Shown one piece after another: positions 32,817 to 43,810 of a stretch of DNA of 64,000 nt; positions within the stretch are counted from its first letter, which is position 1, and the number at the start of each line of letters is the position of its first letter. The translations under genes and the position numbers were made by a program. Under the pieces are notes generated by a model that made no database searches, was not told the DNA's origin, and saw only the letters and a program-made list of their open reading frames with translations. Source of the stretch: Eunapius fragilis (taxonomy: Eukaryota; Porifera; Demospongiae; Spongillida; Spongillidae); NCBI GenBank assembly GCA_963681505.1, contig OY811982.1, positions 5,880,683-5,944,682 on the forward strand. The letters run 5' to 3'.

Positions 32817-33571
32817 CTGTGTAGTTAAGAATGAATGGCCAATCCGAAAAAGCACAGTAATGTTATGTCCTTACAGCAAGTACAAGTACAGCTATGATTG
32901 ACATGCAGCCATCAGTATGTTCAATCCCCAATCTTACCTTGTTGGGAGACACTTCGCACAAACCCTATCTCCGCAGAAAAGTTGATATGGATTTTGAAGA
33001 AATTTCATACAGATTACGCAATTATATTTGTTCAGCTCCTTGCGGGTCACTTCTTTGCCACCTTCGCCATAGCATTTATACTCATGTGACATAGTCATCT
33101 AAGGTGAAGACAGTGGAATAATCAAACATACATTGTACAACTTGTCGCATGCAACTTGTCGATTGTGGCTATATTGGCAGATGAGTACTGAATAATGCAC
33201 GTGATCTACATAAGTATGAAAAGTCGCCATCAACAACATGGATGTCAACACTGATAGAACTAGATCAGCGTGTGCAGCTATTTTATTAGCCCTGATTATA
33301 AGGAAGCGACAGAGTAATAAACCGGCAGAGATACGGAGCATACCAACCCTCCCCCATTCTGAAAAAGCAGTATATCATGTATTCAATGAAAATAGCTCTG
33401 TAAAATACTGGCATTCAACATGGTAAGTGGTTAGGCCGGCCTGCCCACTGTTTCCAAAGCAGTTGCAATTACAAGAAATGCCTCCCTCTTTTATCACAAT
33501 TGTGATACTCTTTAAATTTTGTGCTGTACAAACTTAGACTATTAAAAAGTGTGTCCATATGTTTGATGCCA
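32817..33571. other. Non-coding stretch
   Basis: Short overlapping frames (32894-33094) lack motifs. Nothing is recognised. Confidence 0.3.
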
Positions 33572-34215
33572 TCAGAAACTACAATAGTAGTTCCTATATA
33601 GGAATTGACCCAAGTCGTGAATATCATTACAAAAACGCAACCCGCGTATAACTCGCGTACCAAGAAACGGATAGTTTAGCTCTCTGTTGCCATCAAACCA
33701 GAAGGCAAAGACGGTCATTTTAATGTTTTGTTCCAGTCTTCAAATGCATCCCAGGCCAATTCTTCTCCGTCGTCATCGTCTTCTTCTAATTCTTATTCTT
33801 CTCGGGTGAGTGTAACTCGGGATAGGAATGGTTTTAAAGAGTGCAAGTTATACCATTCGCTTTAGAATCTCCTGGAAGGATATCTTCAGGTATCAGATAT
33901 ATGAATAAAGCATAAAACTGGATATACGTAATCATTACATAATATGGAGTGCTCTGTTTAATCGTTCCCATGGTGACATTTACGTATATTTAGAATTGTG
34001 CAGTGTTATAAACAGGTGGGATTTCATTTGATTGCAGTTTTGTTCACCACTTTTGGCTAGCGATGTTTTTTTTTCTTTCAAAATGCCAATGCCTTCACGT
34101 CAACAAAAGAGGAGAGCTAAACAATGAGAGGAATACCTCCAAAGACGAGACGACGAGTTAGAGTTCTCCCGCGTTCCGTACAGTGATCCCAAACAAAAGC
34201 AGGCGTCCGGTAATT
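33572..34215 (+). repeat. Recurrent 5' module plus broken basic-repeat ORF, copy 1
   Basis: Matches 41130-41705 over most of its length (AGTAGTTCCTAT, GACGGTCATTTTAATGTTTT, GGAATGGTTTTAAAGAG, GGAATCTCCTGGAAGGA-like blocks). It shares shorter blocks with the copies at 52.4 and 55.0 kb. A donor-like GTGAGT starts at 33806 and an acceptor-like TTTTGGCTAG ends at 34060, which suggests a 5' UTR intron. The ORF then starts at about 34083 (MPMPSRQQKRRAKQ). It has an in-frame TGA after 14 codons, reads on as EEYLQRRDDELEF and SDPKQKQAS, and stops near 34216. Only the N-terminus of the protein is left. Confidence 0.6.
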
Positions 34216-34309
34216 GAAGGGGGGCCCCCCCCCTCCAATCCCAAACATATATTTACATAACCACGTGAACAGTTATTGTTTACCGCACACAAAGCACAGC
34301 AGCTGTCAG

Positions 34310-35390
34310 ATGGATGGTGAAGAATACAACGATATGGTTCATTTCCTTGAGAGCAAAGACGATAAGCACCGAACTTGGCCTCGGAGGGTAGAAGAATCTA
34401 AAGATAAGGAAGCAAAAAGGGCATATCGCAAGAAATGCGAAGACTTCGCCACTCATGACGGTCTTCAGTTTAAGACCAACAGGCGGAAGAAACATAAGAC
34501 TTGAGCGTTTTCGTCTATGTGAGCTGAGGTTCAAAGCAGGTGCCGAGTGATTAAATGGATGAAAGATCCAGCAGGGGGTCACTTTGGTGTTCATAAAACG
34601 TAAGCACCACATGCACTGCTGCTAGCGCTTTCAAAAATATTAAGTGCCTGTATATCACTAATGTTTCCACTGACTGTGTATACATCAGGATTCTTATTAC
34701 AAGCTAGTGAAGGTAGCTGTGCGGTATTACTGGAAAAGCATGACTAAGATGTAGCTGAATATTGCAGCACCTGACTTGTTTGCCAAAAACGAAACAAAAT
34801 GCCCCAGAAGACAGCAAATCTCTATCCAGTAGGAGTTCCTAACCAAGCATTTGCTCAATGGGAAATGGGTCCATTATCAGGTGTCATGCAATGTCTGTTA
34901 TCTGATGGTAATGACAGTATCTGACAAAATGGGCAGACGTATATACTATACCTAATAAAGACGCAATTACAGTGTTTAGGTGCCTTAAAAAGTTGATAAG
35001 AAGGTTTGGGGTAACAGTAACCATAATTTCAGACCAGGGAGGCAAATTTTGTAATAAGCTCAATGATAAGATTCTGCAGTACCTTAGGAATATCACAACA
35101 CATCTGTACTGCATACCATCCCCAAAGTAACGGCCTTACAGAGAGATTTAATCCAACAATTTGTGCTTGTTTAAGTAAGTTATCTGATGGTGGAGAGCTG
35201 AATTGGGAAGACGATTTGGATCTTATATTGCTAAGTTATCACTCATCCATGCAATCATCATCGCTGTATTCCCCATGCATTTGAACTTGTTTATGGTGTG
35301 AAAGCAAGGCTACCTATTGAACTAGATCTGCCAACACATATACGTTTCAACAAGATGAAGATGGCAATAATACAGAGGACGCCCTTTCTA
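34310..35390 (+). pseudogene. Gypsy/Ginger-type integrase gene, decayed
   Basis: The start MDGEEYNDMVHFLESKDDKH (34310) and RKKCEDFATHDGLQFK resemble the N-terminus of integrase-like proteins. A zinc-binding part follows (AGGHFGVHKT, about 34570-34598; YYWKSMTK near 34725). The core has IISDQGGKFCN (about 35025-35055) and TAYHPQSNGLTERFN (35111-35155, catalytic Glu in TERFN), then LNWEDDLDLILLSYHSS and a GVKARLPIELDL tail. Stops and shifts break it. A GTAAGC at 34600 looks like a splice donor, with acceptor candidates near 34703, although the phase does not fit perfectly. Introns would favour a Ginger-type DNA transposon or a host-derived gene over an LTR element. It is cut by the element that starts at 35376. 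Confidence 0.65.
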
Positions 35391-36267
35391 CGCTGAAAGA
35401 ATTAGTTTCATGAGTAGTCAAATGTTAGGTCTATTGCAAAACCGCTCTTATGAGGTAATAGCCCCTACTTTGCCGCTGAAAAAGTCTTATTAAACACAAA
35501 TGGCTGAAAACCACTGCCATTTCTGCAATTCTTCAATGAATCGCATTTGAAACGTGACACTTTCCCTATGAATATATTAAAATTATCGCATTGTTGATAT
35601 GTCTAACAAAGTTGTCATTGGAAAGTGCAAAATCGGTTCTTTTCAGAACCAAGCTAGCTATGCCGCCTCTTCCAGCCGCGCGCATAGAGCAGCTAGTAAA
35701 TCTGCAGCATCAACTTGGAAAGATCTCAAGGCACGTCGAAGACCGAGAGGAAACTGCAGCTGGTAACAAGGCGAGGTGGAACAAGCGACCTAGCAACATC
35801 GATACGATGAACCGACAAAGAGGACCCGATCAGCTATTGAAGAAGCTGCCAACAAGGAGTTCCAATCTTTGAGTGAATTCCTGCCCAATCTGCCAGACAC
35901 AGATGCTCGAACACTAGCCTTGCGAATGTATTATCTGGAACTGTCAGAAAGCGTATCACCCAGTGATGCCCAAGCCAGAGTGAGCAAAATGTTTTCAATC
36001 AGCTCATGTACAGTAAAAAGGTGGGCCGCAGCGTGGGAAGACACAGGGGAGGAGCCCTTAATTGATCATCGTGGCTTTCATGAGAGAAAATATTCATAAG
36101 TATATTATGTACAGTATTGTATGACATGTAATGGATGCTTAAATGTACAGAAAAATGGCATGCATTTCTGTCAGATAGGTAAAGGAACAGCTTGGTAGCG
36201 GTTTTGCGATAGACCTAACATTTGACTACTTGTGAAACTAATTCTTTCAGCATAGAAAGAGCATCCT
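35376..36267. mobile_element. TIR element of about 890 bp encoding only an HTH protein
   Basis: The left end AGGACGCCCTTTCTACGCTG and the right end, in reverse complement (AGGATGCTCTTTCTATGCTG), continue as inverted repeats through AATTAGTTTCA, GTAGTCAAATGTTAGGTCTAT and GCAAAACCGCT, about 75 bp. A TACA 4-bp duplication is possible (35371-35374, 36267-36270) but not certain. It is inserted at the end of the integrase-like gene. It lacks room for a DDE domain, so it is probably an internal deletion derivative. Confidence 0.7.
35800..36099 (+). CDS. HTH-domain protein, probably the N-terminus of a transposase
   Basis: The frame is open from about 35800 to 36099 with no ATG near its start. The first in-frame alternative start is TTG at 35869. 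Residues include LALRMYYLELSESVSPSDA, then ARVSKMFSISSCTVKRWAAAW and EEPLIDHRGFHERKYS. The latter region has the spacing of a helix-turn-helix DNA-binding fold as in transposase N-termini. The basic segment DEPTKRTRSAIEEA precedes it. The 3' end may be spliced, but no catalytic domain follows before the right inverted repeat at about 36190. It would bind the element ends if expressed. The family is not recognised. Confidence 0.45.
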   Translation, partial: RYDEPTKRTRSAIEEAANKEFQSLSEFLPNLPDTDARTLALRMYYLELSESVSPSDAQARVSKMFSISSCTVKRWAAAWEDTGEEPLIDHRGFHERKYS

Positions 36268-36660
36268 ACAAAACGGCATCCCTAAGCCTTTAGTAACTAA
36301 AAACGCACTTCTATCTCGATAAAACCATAACTATTTACCAAACATGAAAAACCGACGTAGCCAAAGGTTGTAACTACTTGGTCTTTAGTTATACTGCAAA
36401 TTTGGTTATGATTCATTGCCTACATGGGGAGAAATTCAACTTGCAACTATTGTAGTACTGTAGTCAATACAAGAATTAATAACAAAAACAATCACGTGAT
36501 GCTTTTTTCCTTTCAATATATATTGCTAGATAGTTGTGCACTAAATGTGAGTTTTCAGATTTGCATTTTAGCCTTCAGTTATTGAAATAAATTCAAGTAA
36601 AGAAGTTTACAACACAAATATTATAGGAGCAGGTGTGATGGTGTCCACTGTATGGAAATG
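36268..36660. other. Non-coding stretch
   Basis: AT-rich, with no recognised content. Confidence 0.3.
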
Positions 36661-38099
36661 TTAACCTTAATTCTCCAGGTCCAAGTCCTATGCGTAGGAC
36701 CAATATTTGAAAATTCATTATAAATAGAAATGCAGTTTTTTGGCATCCATTTCTCCACTGCTGTTTGATGTGTCTATCGTGCTAAATTTACCAATTGTCA
36801 GTCTATTTTTGAAATCACACCCTTGGTTACACGATGCCAATAAACAGATACGGTTCTTAAAAATGCATTATGTAGAGAATTTATTTGTCACAGCAAAAAG
36901 TACGACAAGTTTAACTGTTTCTGAATGTTTTTTGAAGCATGATGTGTGTGCTACTATATACATTCTATGGCAGTGTTTTAACTCTAACTGGTTTTGCCAT
37001 TTTTACCGAAAACACACCGTACGTTTTCAAAAATTTGTCCATTCACTTGGCTATCTCACAACATGCATCTGACAAATACCTATCATTCATAAGCTTGTGG
37101 AGCTAGCAATTTCCAAATCTAAAATGTACTTTTTTATATGCTTATTGCAAAAGACCTGTCTTACTACCTCCTTCTTTTAACATGTTACACTGATCTTCCC
37201 AGCATTACTTTTTAGTACTTTAAGTTGCTTTGCGATTTACAGCAAATACATATTTTAGCAATGCAGTATTGATTGTATTTGACAATCTTTGAACAATTGC
37301 AAGAAGTAAAAATATTTTCTGAATTAATAACCATTTCTACAGTACAATGACATTTTGATTTGTTCTTAGACCATATGAGTTTGCTAAAAATTAATTTTAA
37401 CTCTTTGACCGCCAAGTGCACATTTATGTGCAATTATTGCACCCAGCGTTCACCGCCAAGTGCACATTTATGTGCACACGTATTTGAAAACTAATTAGTG
37501 TCGCATGGTTACACACTTTGTGCACCAAAAAGCCCTAAGGACATGGTGCTATGACTGGAGTGTTGGTTTTAACAAAAAGGAAAACAGGAACTAACAGCTG
37601 CAGGTGTACGTGTAATGGCGCCTCTATCGTTACTGGCGGCTTTGAATACGCACCCGCTTGTTCTACTAAAATAGGGGAGAGCAAAGCCTTTTTAAACACC
37701 TGGACCTTAGAAATAACACCAGGGAATAAAAATAACGTGTTTTCGTCTTCTGTTTTATAGTTTACACGATACGAAGGCTTCAAATCCCGGCCCACTTGGC
37801 TCCTCCTATATCGAGTGTTGTTAAAAACCATTGTTTATTAAGTTAGTACACCAAATATATCAAAATAAACATAATAAAACATCATAAAATGCTTTTATAT
37901 CATAGTAATATCTTTAAGTAAGCTAACAGTGTCATTCTTCGAGAACGGCGACTAATAAGCTACGGGTAGCCATAATTAAAAACATAGCTGGCAATTAACA
38001 ACGTCACCCGTATTGCAATAGTGACGCTCAAGAGTTAACTTGCGTCCTACGCATAGGACGATAATCCCCCGCGTAGGGCGATGGAGATTAAAGGTTTAT
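36661..38099. mobile_element. TTAA-type non-autonomous element B with subterminal 16-bp palindromes, carrying a nested element
   Basis: The left end TTAACCTTAATTCTCC is followed by the palindrome GTCCTATGCGTAGGAC (36685-36700). The right end in reverse complement reads ATAAACCTTTAATCTCC, with the mirrored palindrome at 38044-38059. The same layout, with a different palindrome, occurs at 59490-60256. The element contains a second TTAA element at 37397-38038. A 110-codon open frame at 36740-37072 has no recognised motif. Confidence 0.6.
37397..38038. mobile_element. TTAA-flanked (piggyBac-type) non-autonomous element C1
   Basis: TTAA at 37397-37400 and 38035-38038 flank 634 bp. The ends read CTCTTTGACCGCC and, in reverse complement, CTCTTGAGCGTCA. 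A subterminal block CACCGCCAAGTGCACATTTA is present twice near the left end (about 37408 and 37450). Element 46118-46701 has similar ends. Confidence 0.65.
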
Positions 38100-38124
38100 G
38101 GAGATAAACGAAGTAAAGCTCATA

Positions 38125-38207
38125 TAAGAACATTCAGCAAGCTCAGGCCACCCAGAAAAGGCAGTATGATAGAAAAGGCAAGGAGAGTTTAAAGTTGGAG
38201 ATTAAGT
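38125..38207 (+). pseudogene. Gypsy integrase C-terminal fragment
   Basis: NIQQAQATQKRQYDRK followed by a corrupted FKVGD-like stretch matches the linker after the integrase core. It is interrupted at 38207 by the Tc1-like element, which inserted at a TA. Confidence 0.5.
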
Positions 38208-38515
38208 ACAGTAGTGGTCAAAATAAACTTGACGTTTTTTATAATGCCGCTGCAATCGCACGGTGTGAGTACTACAGTTCAAGGGGTGTACCGTTCCATG
38301 CCGTTTTATAGAACATAGAAAATCTTATTGACACTTTGTGTCAACGAAATCTATGTTGCGTCACCATGCCGTTTAAAAAAACTACTACAACGTTTTGATT
38401 ATGTGTCAACGTAACTATGAACGCTTCGACATTCCTCACATAATAATATTGGTACAGCGGACTAAAGCAATCAGAAATGGGTTTATTGTGATATATGAAG
38501 CCGCAGATAAGCCGC

Positions 38516-38719
38516 TGTTCAGTGAAAGATGTTTCTGGTCATTCTAGTGGTGGTTTGTGTTAGAGACGTGGTGGTTGTTATCTGCCATTATCGCAACATG
38601 AATGTTTTCTTCTAGCTAGCGAAGAAATCATTCATTTGTGATAATGGTCGGATAACAACCACCGCGCCTCAACCACGAACCACCGCTAGAATGACCAGAA
38701 ACATCTTTCCACTGAACAC
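38516..38719. mobile_element. Snapback MITE nested in the Tc1-type element
   Basis: GTTCAGTGAAAGATGTTTCT at the left is mirrored at 38690-38715 (AGAAACATCTTTCCACTGAA). The arms are about 90 bp, with GTGGTGGTTGTTAT pairing with ATAACAACCACC and a small loop near 38605-38620. Confidence 0.75.
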
Positions 38720-38749
38720 AGGCCAGTGTTCTTCCACCATAAATGTTTT

Positions 38750-39125
38750 TAAAAAAGCTCCAACGATTGAAAAAGAAGGGATGTTAGCTTCAAGACAAGG
38801 AATCCACGACTTTATGAAGAGGTATGCGACAACTGGCTCCATCTGTTGAAGACAAGGAAGCAGACTAAATTCAAAAGTCAGTCACGGAAGCCATTAAAGC
38901 AATCATCGAACAGCAGATGAGAGAGGACGATGAGACATCAGCACTTCAGCCACTTCAGCTCCATCGTCTCCTTCATTCCAAGGGACACTACATGTGCTCT
39001 CTATACGCACTGTCCTTCACTGCAGACAGGCACTTGGCTGGACATTCCACGGTTGCGCCTATTGCCAAATGACCCGAGAAGCTAATAAAGGGAAGGATTA
39101 GAGTGGGCAAGGGCAAACATCACCG
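38750..39125 (+). pseudogene. Tc1-like transposase, N-terminal half only
   Basis: The reading EKEGMLASRQGIHDFMKRYA, then TTGSIC, then RQGS (about 38770-38870) matches the paired-type HTH region of Tc1-like transposases. VTEAIKAIIEQQMREDDETS (about 38883-38940) and, after frame changes, LEWARANITEA (about 39100-39130) follow. In complete family members the DDE domain comes after WARAN. Here the coding sequence stops and the right end of the element follows within about 220 bp. The protein would bind the inverted repeats but could not cut. Confidence 0.7.
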
Positions 39126-39347
39126 AAGCGTTAAGCTTCTAAATGCGCATGTAGAAACATGCTCGCAAACAGTGACAACGTTCTAGCAAACGGTGTTCGC
39201 AAACGGCGATCAAAGAACTTGTTAATTAGGTGTAAACTACAGGCGCCCGCGTACAGTACAGTTGGACAAGCGTGCGGTCTTTTAAAACGACCGTGCAACT
39301 GTAACGGCATTACAAACAACGTCAAGTTTATTTTGACCACTACTGTA

Positions 39348-39548
39348 TAGTATGCCAATTCCAGACGAGACACAAAAAATGGTGATAACTAACAACAAGG
39401 TTTAGCCCAGTTTTAATTACCAAAGTAGGTGGATGCAGTTGAGCATTTTCTGTACGGTATTGCCATCGATGAGGGTTATGGAGGCAACAGAGCAAAAATC
39501 CTTAATTGCCCTAGATGTTTTGTATCCAGATGTAGTAAATTGTGTGAC
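39348..39548. other. Short non-coding spacer
   Basis: No recognised content. Confidence 0.3.
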
Positions 39549-40583
39549 TTAAGGTGATAGGGTACCCTCCTGGAATTTGAAAAAAAAATCATACTAGCTT
39601 GTAGCCTGAGAGCATCTTAGAGGACCGTATCATTTTGACAGTTATTAGATGAGCAGTAAAAATGGTACAAATATTCTAAGAACAAAACTTTATAATTGGT
39701 TTGTTGAAAACTGTAGTGCTTAAAAATCACCAAATTTGGAGGATAAATATGAAATAATATCTTCTTTCGTTTGGTGCATTCGTTTCGAAACGGAGCAGTA
39801 GGTTTGTGCCAAAGCTTATACTAACCATCGTTTCAGGGTGAAATAATTAGGCTACTCATGGATTACTCATGCTGGGCATTCCAGAACAGCTACTTTATCG
39901 TGATTACACGTTCTTCATTACTTTATTGTCCTTTTGGTGCATCGATAACGTTACTACCCTTGTCCACAAATGTACAGCAATTTTTTACAAAGTTATGCAT
40001 CCCTGGACGCCATATTTGTACCTTGAAATTGAAATGTTATTAATAGATAGATTTTCGGTTTTCAGCTATTTAGAAAAAAGTAACTTATTTTGAAAACAAG
40101 GACAAGATATTTTCCTACACGTACGCTCTTCTTGGTGCTTAGCTCCTATCGTAATAATATACTCAGCACTTGATCATAAGGTCTGTTGTCCTGAATGTGC
40201 AGGAAAAAGAGTTTTTACCGTTCGTATTTCAAGGTGCTCGTAAAACAAGCGGTGCTAGTGTTTCTGCGCGTTATTGAAATGCAATCAAGGTGGCATATCT
40301 TAAACAATAAGGTGGATTCTCTCCGAATCATATACGGTACTTGAACAGAACTACCAATTGTTGATGACGTATTTTAATAATTCAGACCCCAAAATACATG
40401 GCGGACTCAAACTGCGCATGCGTGCGCGAATTACAAGATGGCGGATGCCAAAGTTTAAGGCATTGCGCTCGGTTAAATACGTTACTTATCCAAATGATAT
40501 CAAGGTGGCATATCTTAAACAATAAGGTGGATCTTACCAACTTTTTTTCCAAAAAAACCACGTTATGGGTACTACTACCTTAA
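39549..40583. mobile_element. TTAA-flanked non-autonomous element D (about 1 kb)
   Basis: The left end TTAAGGTGATAGGGTACCC and the right end, in reverse complement (TTAAGGTAGTAGTACCC), match with a small gap. The inside is non-coding. It contains a perfect 34-bp direct repeat (40284-40317 and 40499-40532), itself with AATAAGGTGGAT at its end. Confidence 0.5.
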
Positions 40584-41129
40584 AAATAATATCCTAACAG
40601 GCGTCTATTATATGTATGAAGTTGATGATCTGGTTGATTTCTCTGAAACGTTCAAGGGATGAAGCAACAAGTTATTACAGTACATGGAAAACATTATGCC
40701 CTGATTGTTACTTTTGTTTGCGTAATGAAATGATACATTGCTGATAACTTTATACTTTCAAAAGGTTAGTTGCACAAAGTTTAACCATATCGATCCTGTG
40801 GTATTCACACGCCTGCGCTAGCACACAAACATACACACACGACAAAGCATGCATGTACGTTGCACCACAGATAATATGAATACATGTATCTCTGGTTGCA
40901 CAAACACACGCACACACATACACCGGCATGCACACACACACACACACAGCACACATTTAAATTGTTTTTTTTTTGGGAGGGAGGGGGGGGGATAAATTAT
41001 TCCGAGGGAGGATAAACTATTCTGGAATAATTTATCCGGGGGAATAAACAATTCCGGAATAGATTACCAGGAGGATCAATTGTTACGGGGGATAATCTAT
41101 ATCATGACACAGGCAACAACTAGCCACTC
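40584..41129. other. Non-coding stretch with a CA-rich microsatellite and short GGATAA-type repeats
   Basis: CA repeats occur at about 40903-40950. At 40990-41100 a degenerate unit such as GGGGATAAATTATTCC / GGATAAACTATTC is repeated several times. Confidence 0.5.
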
Positions 41130-41705
41130 ATCAGGAACTATGATAGTAGTTCCTATGTAGGAATTGACCCGGGTCATGAATATCATTTTATAAACGCGAA
41201 CCGCGTATAACTCGCATACTGAGAAATGGATAGTGTTGCTCTTTGTTGCTATCGAACCAGAAGACAAAGACGGTCATTTTAATGTTTTATTCCAGTCTTC
41301 AAACTGTTTGCTTTAAGAGAACAAAAAAGTTCGTGTTTTACCTAGTCCCCAGGCCAAATCTTCTCCGTCGTCAACGTCGTCGTCTTCGTCTTCTTCTCAG
41401 GTGAGTATAACTCCCAATAGGAATGGTTTTAAAGAGCGCCAATTATACCAATTGCTTTAGAATCTCCTGGAAGGACATCTTCAAGTATCAGACGTATGAA
41501 TAAAGCATAAACTGACATACGTAACCATTACGTAATGCGGAGTGTTAAATTGAAGCGTTCCCATGGCGACATTTACGTATACTTAGAATTGTGCAAACAA
41601 AAGAGGAGAGCTAAACAACGAGACAACGAGTTAGAATTCTCCCGCGTTCCTTACAGTGATCCCAAACAAAAGCGGGCGTCTGCTCATGACGGTAATTGAA
41701 GGGGG
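41130..41705 (+). repeat. Recurrent 5' module plus deleted basic-repeat ORF, copy 2
   Basis: Close copy of 33572-34215. It has a strong donor-like CAG|GTGAGT at 41400/41401. The copy skips the acceptor and start codon region and reads KRRAKQRDNELEF and SDPKQKRAS before stopping at GGTAATTGAAGGGG, the same end as copy 1. Confidence 0.65.
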
Positions 41706-41764
41706 GGGGGGGGCACTTGCCAGTATTAATAATCAATAAGAAATGATAATTAAAAAATAGAGGA

Positions 41765-42053
41765 AAGAAGTAAAGAAAAACATTCTTTAACGAGAAAGTT
41801 GGTGGGATATAGGAATTGGAGGCAAAGGTGGTGTAAAATGGAAGGAAACAAGGTTTTGGGAAAAGAAAAATGAGACAAAAATCCTATATTTAGCACTTCT
41901 TTTGGTTCTGTTACATTTACACGTGCTAAATACAGGATTTTAGTCTCACTTTTCTTTTCCCAAAACCTTGTTCCCTTCCATTTTACACCACCGTTGCCTC
42001 CAATTCCTATATCCCACCAACTTTCTCATTAAAGAATGCTTTTCTTCTCTTGT
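41765..42053. mobile_element. Snapback MITE (family A)
   Basis: Mirrored halves: AGAAAGTTGGTGGGATATAG pairs with CTATATCCCACCAACTTTCT. The inner block GGTTTTGGGAAAAGAAAA pairs with TTTTCTTTTCCCAAAACC, around a loop near 41910-41925. Confidence 0.8.
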
Positions 42054-42462
42054 ACACCTACATCTGCAGAAGGAAACATTTGTTACGCATCAGTTGCCTC
42101 CCGTCCATGCAGAGGACTAAACTAAAGCAGTGGGCAATCAAACAAACAGTTTAAGTCAGTGTGGTCCATACAACGGTGCGCGATTTTTAAAAAGAGAGTT
42201 GTATTCCAATATTACTATTAGTTAGGCTAGCCCACCTACTGGATAAGTTCTGATCAGATAGTGTGTGTGGTCACTATCAGATCAGAGCGATTACCACCTG
42301 TATGGCCAACTACACACTATCATCACTACCGCTTAATGGCATGATAACCACAGTAATTACTTTTCTGATACTATGGCATCCATGAATCTTTCATGGTATG
42401 AAAAAAAAATGTAATTTTTAACATACTGAAGCGTGAGAATAAATTTTTAAAAAATTAATGAA
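42054..42462. other. Non-coding stretch with a small inverted repeat
   Basis: TCTGATCAGATAGTG and CACTATCAGATCAGA (about 42248-42285) form a hairpin of about 14-bp arms. No other content. Confidence 0.45.
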
Positions 42463-43399
42463 ACAAGTCATAACAACATTCTCTATACAAGAAGGTTGGT
42501 GGCATATACTCAGGTATGTTAAGACTGGCTACACTATATTTGGAATTTGAATTTTCTGCAAATTCAAACATTACAACATGCTGCTTTTCTGTTTGGGTAC
42601 TTTTTGTAGCTATTCTCTTTATATCAAATCTTTGTTCAATGATCCTGCAAATTAAATCAATTGATAATTGTCATAGCAACCTTAGTAGTTTATTGCATCG
42701 CGTTCCGAAATATGGGGGTGTTTCTTTGCGTTTTCGCAAAACCCGGGTGATTTAATGTCGTTGTTGGTGGCCAAAAACAGGTATATATTGTTTATTTGAT
42801 TCTGGTCTAACTATTGTGGGTGGGCACAACAAAATGTAACATCGTTTGCATAAATTGCACAACGAAAATGATGAATTCTGTGCTTAATTTTTCGCAGTTC
42901 TAATGTTTGTCTGCAAGCGCTCGAAGCATTTCGAAATAGTGATCTAAAAGCCTCGTATAATGATTAAATATGGGTATCCCAGAAGTAGAAGAACTGCAGA
43001 AACATGCAAAAAACTATTCTTTTATCACCCGGGTTTTCAATTCTAACATTCAAGTCAAATATTTCACCGTGTGTAATGGTTGTCATAGAAATGACATTAT
43101 ATATTAATTACGCTTTATCAATCCAAAGTGTATTGGACATTATTAATCTGTGGTAAAGTCTGTGTATGGATATACGCTTCCTTTGGCAGCCATTTAAATA
43201 TTTTAAGTGTAGTCAGTCTTAACACACCTGAGTAGGAATCAAAGGCGATGGTGATGTAAAAAGCTGCATGTTGTCATATTTAACTGTGTGTGCTAATATA
43301 GATCTTTTCAATCAGAAGCCTTGTTCTTATGCTTTTTACACCACAGTCACCTTTGATTCCTATATACCACAATGTATAGAGAATGTTGTAATCACTTGT
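42463..43399. mobile_element. Snapback MITE (family A) opened by a nested TA-flanked element
   Basis: The outer ends ACAAGTCATAACAACATTCT and, mirrored, ACAAGTGATTACAACATTCT match the family A short variant. The left arm is cut after about 45 bp by the nested element at 42509-43232. The right arm (43235-43399) contains its own inner palindrome. Confidence 0.7.
42509..43232. mobile_element. TA-flanked element (724 bp) nested in a family A MITE
   Basis: CTCAGGTATGTTAAGACTGG at the left and, in reverse complement, CTCAGGTGTGTTAAGACTGA at the right, with TACAC continuing. TA occurs at 42507-42508 and 43233-43234. No transposase is visible. A 79-codon open frame (42516-42755) has no recognised motif. 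A remnant of the same family is at 25968-26024. Confidence 0.7.
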
Positions 43400-43736
43400 A
43401 TATGTCAGATTGTGCAAGAACAAACACCTGCTGGTCACCTATTACTGCTAAACATATTCAACACATGCAATTAAAACTGGCATGAAACTTGGTAAAGGAT
43501 GCATATGCCACATATCAGATCTGTCTCCTTGCGAGTTGAGTATGTATGACGTATCTGGGTGGGTCTGGCACAGAAGCAGTAGAGGAAGGGTTGGTAGAAC
43601 CTGCTACAGTCAGATTGCCAAAGAATCTATCTGTTGCTTGGTCCTTGGGAAAGGTGTCTTCTAATGGTTCAGTCCTAATACAAGTAATGATTGTCAGTTC
43701 TACAGCTGTTACAGAGTACAAAGGAATTACACAGGC
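43400..43736. other. Non-coding stretch
   Basis: Overlapping short frames on both strands (43482-43803) have no recognised motif. Confidence 0.3.
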
Positions 43737-43810
43737 CAGCGGCGGATCCATGGGGGGGAGGGGGGCACTCGGGGTACGTGCCCCCCCCCACCCCCAAATA
43801 TAAATTAATA
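43737..43810. mobile_element. End of a hAT-like MITE (CAGCGGCGGATCC) with G/C tracts
   Basis: CAGCGGCGGATCC starts the element and is followed by G-runs and a mirrored GTGCCCCCC. The same end occurs at 48728 and 49190. The right end is not clear. Confidence 0.5.

Larger units (their letters stand above)
38209..39345 (+). mobile_element. Tc1/mariner-type element with internal deletion, TA target duplication
   Basis: CAGTAGTGGTCAAAATAAAC at 38209 and its mirrored copy ending at 39345 form inverted repeats of at least 55 bp with few mismatches. TA flanks both ends (38207-38208, 39346-39347). The inside has a decayed transposase N-terminus and a nested snapback, and the catalytic domain is absent. 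Confidence 0.85.
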
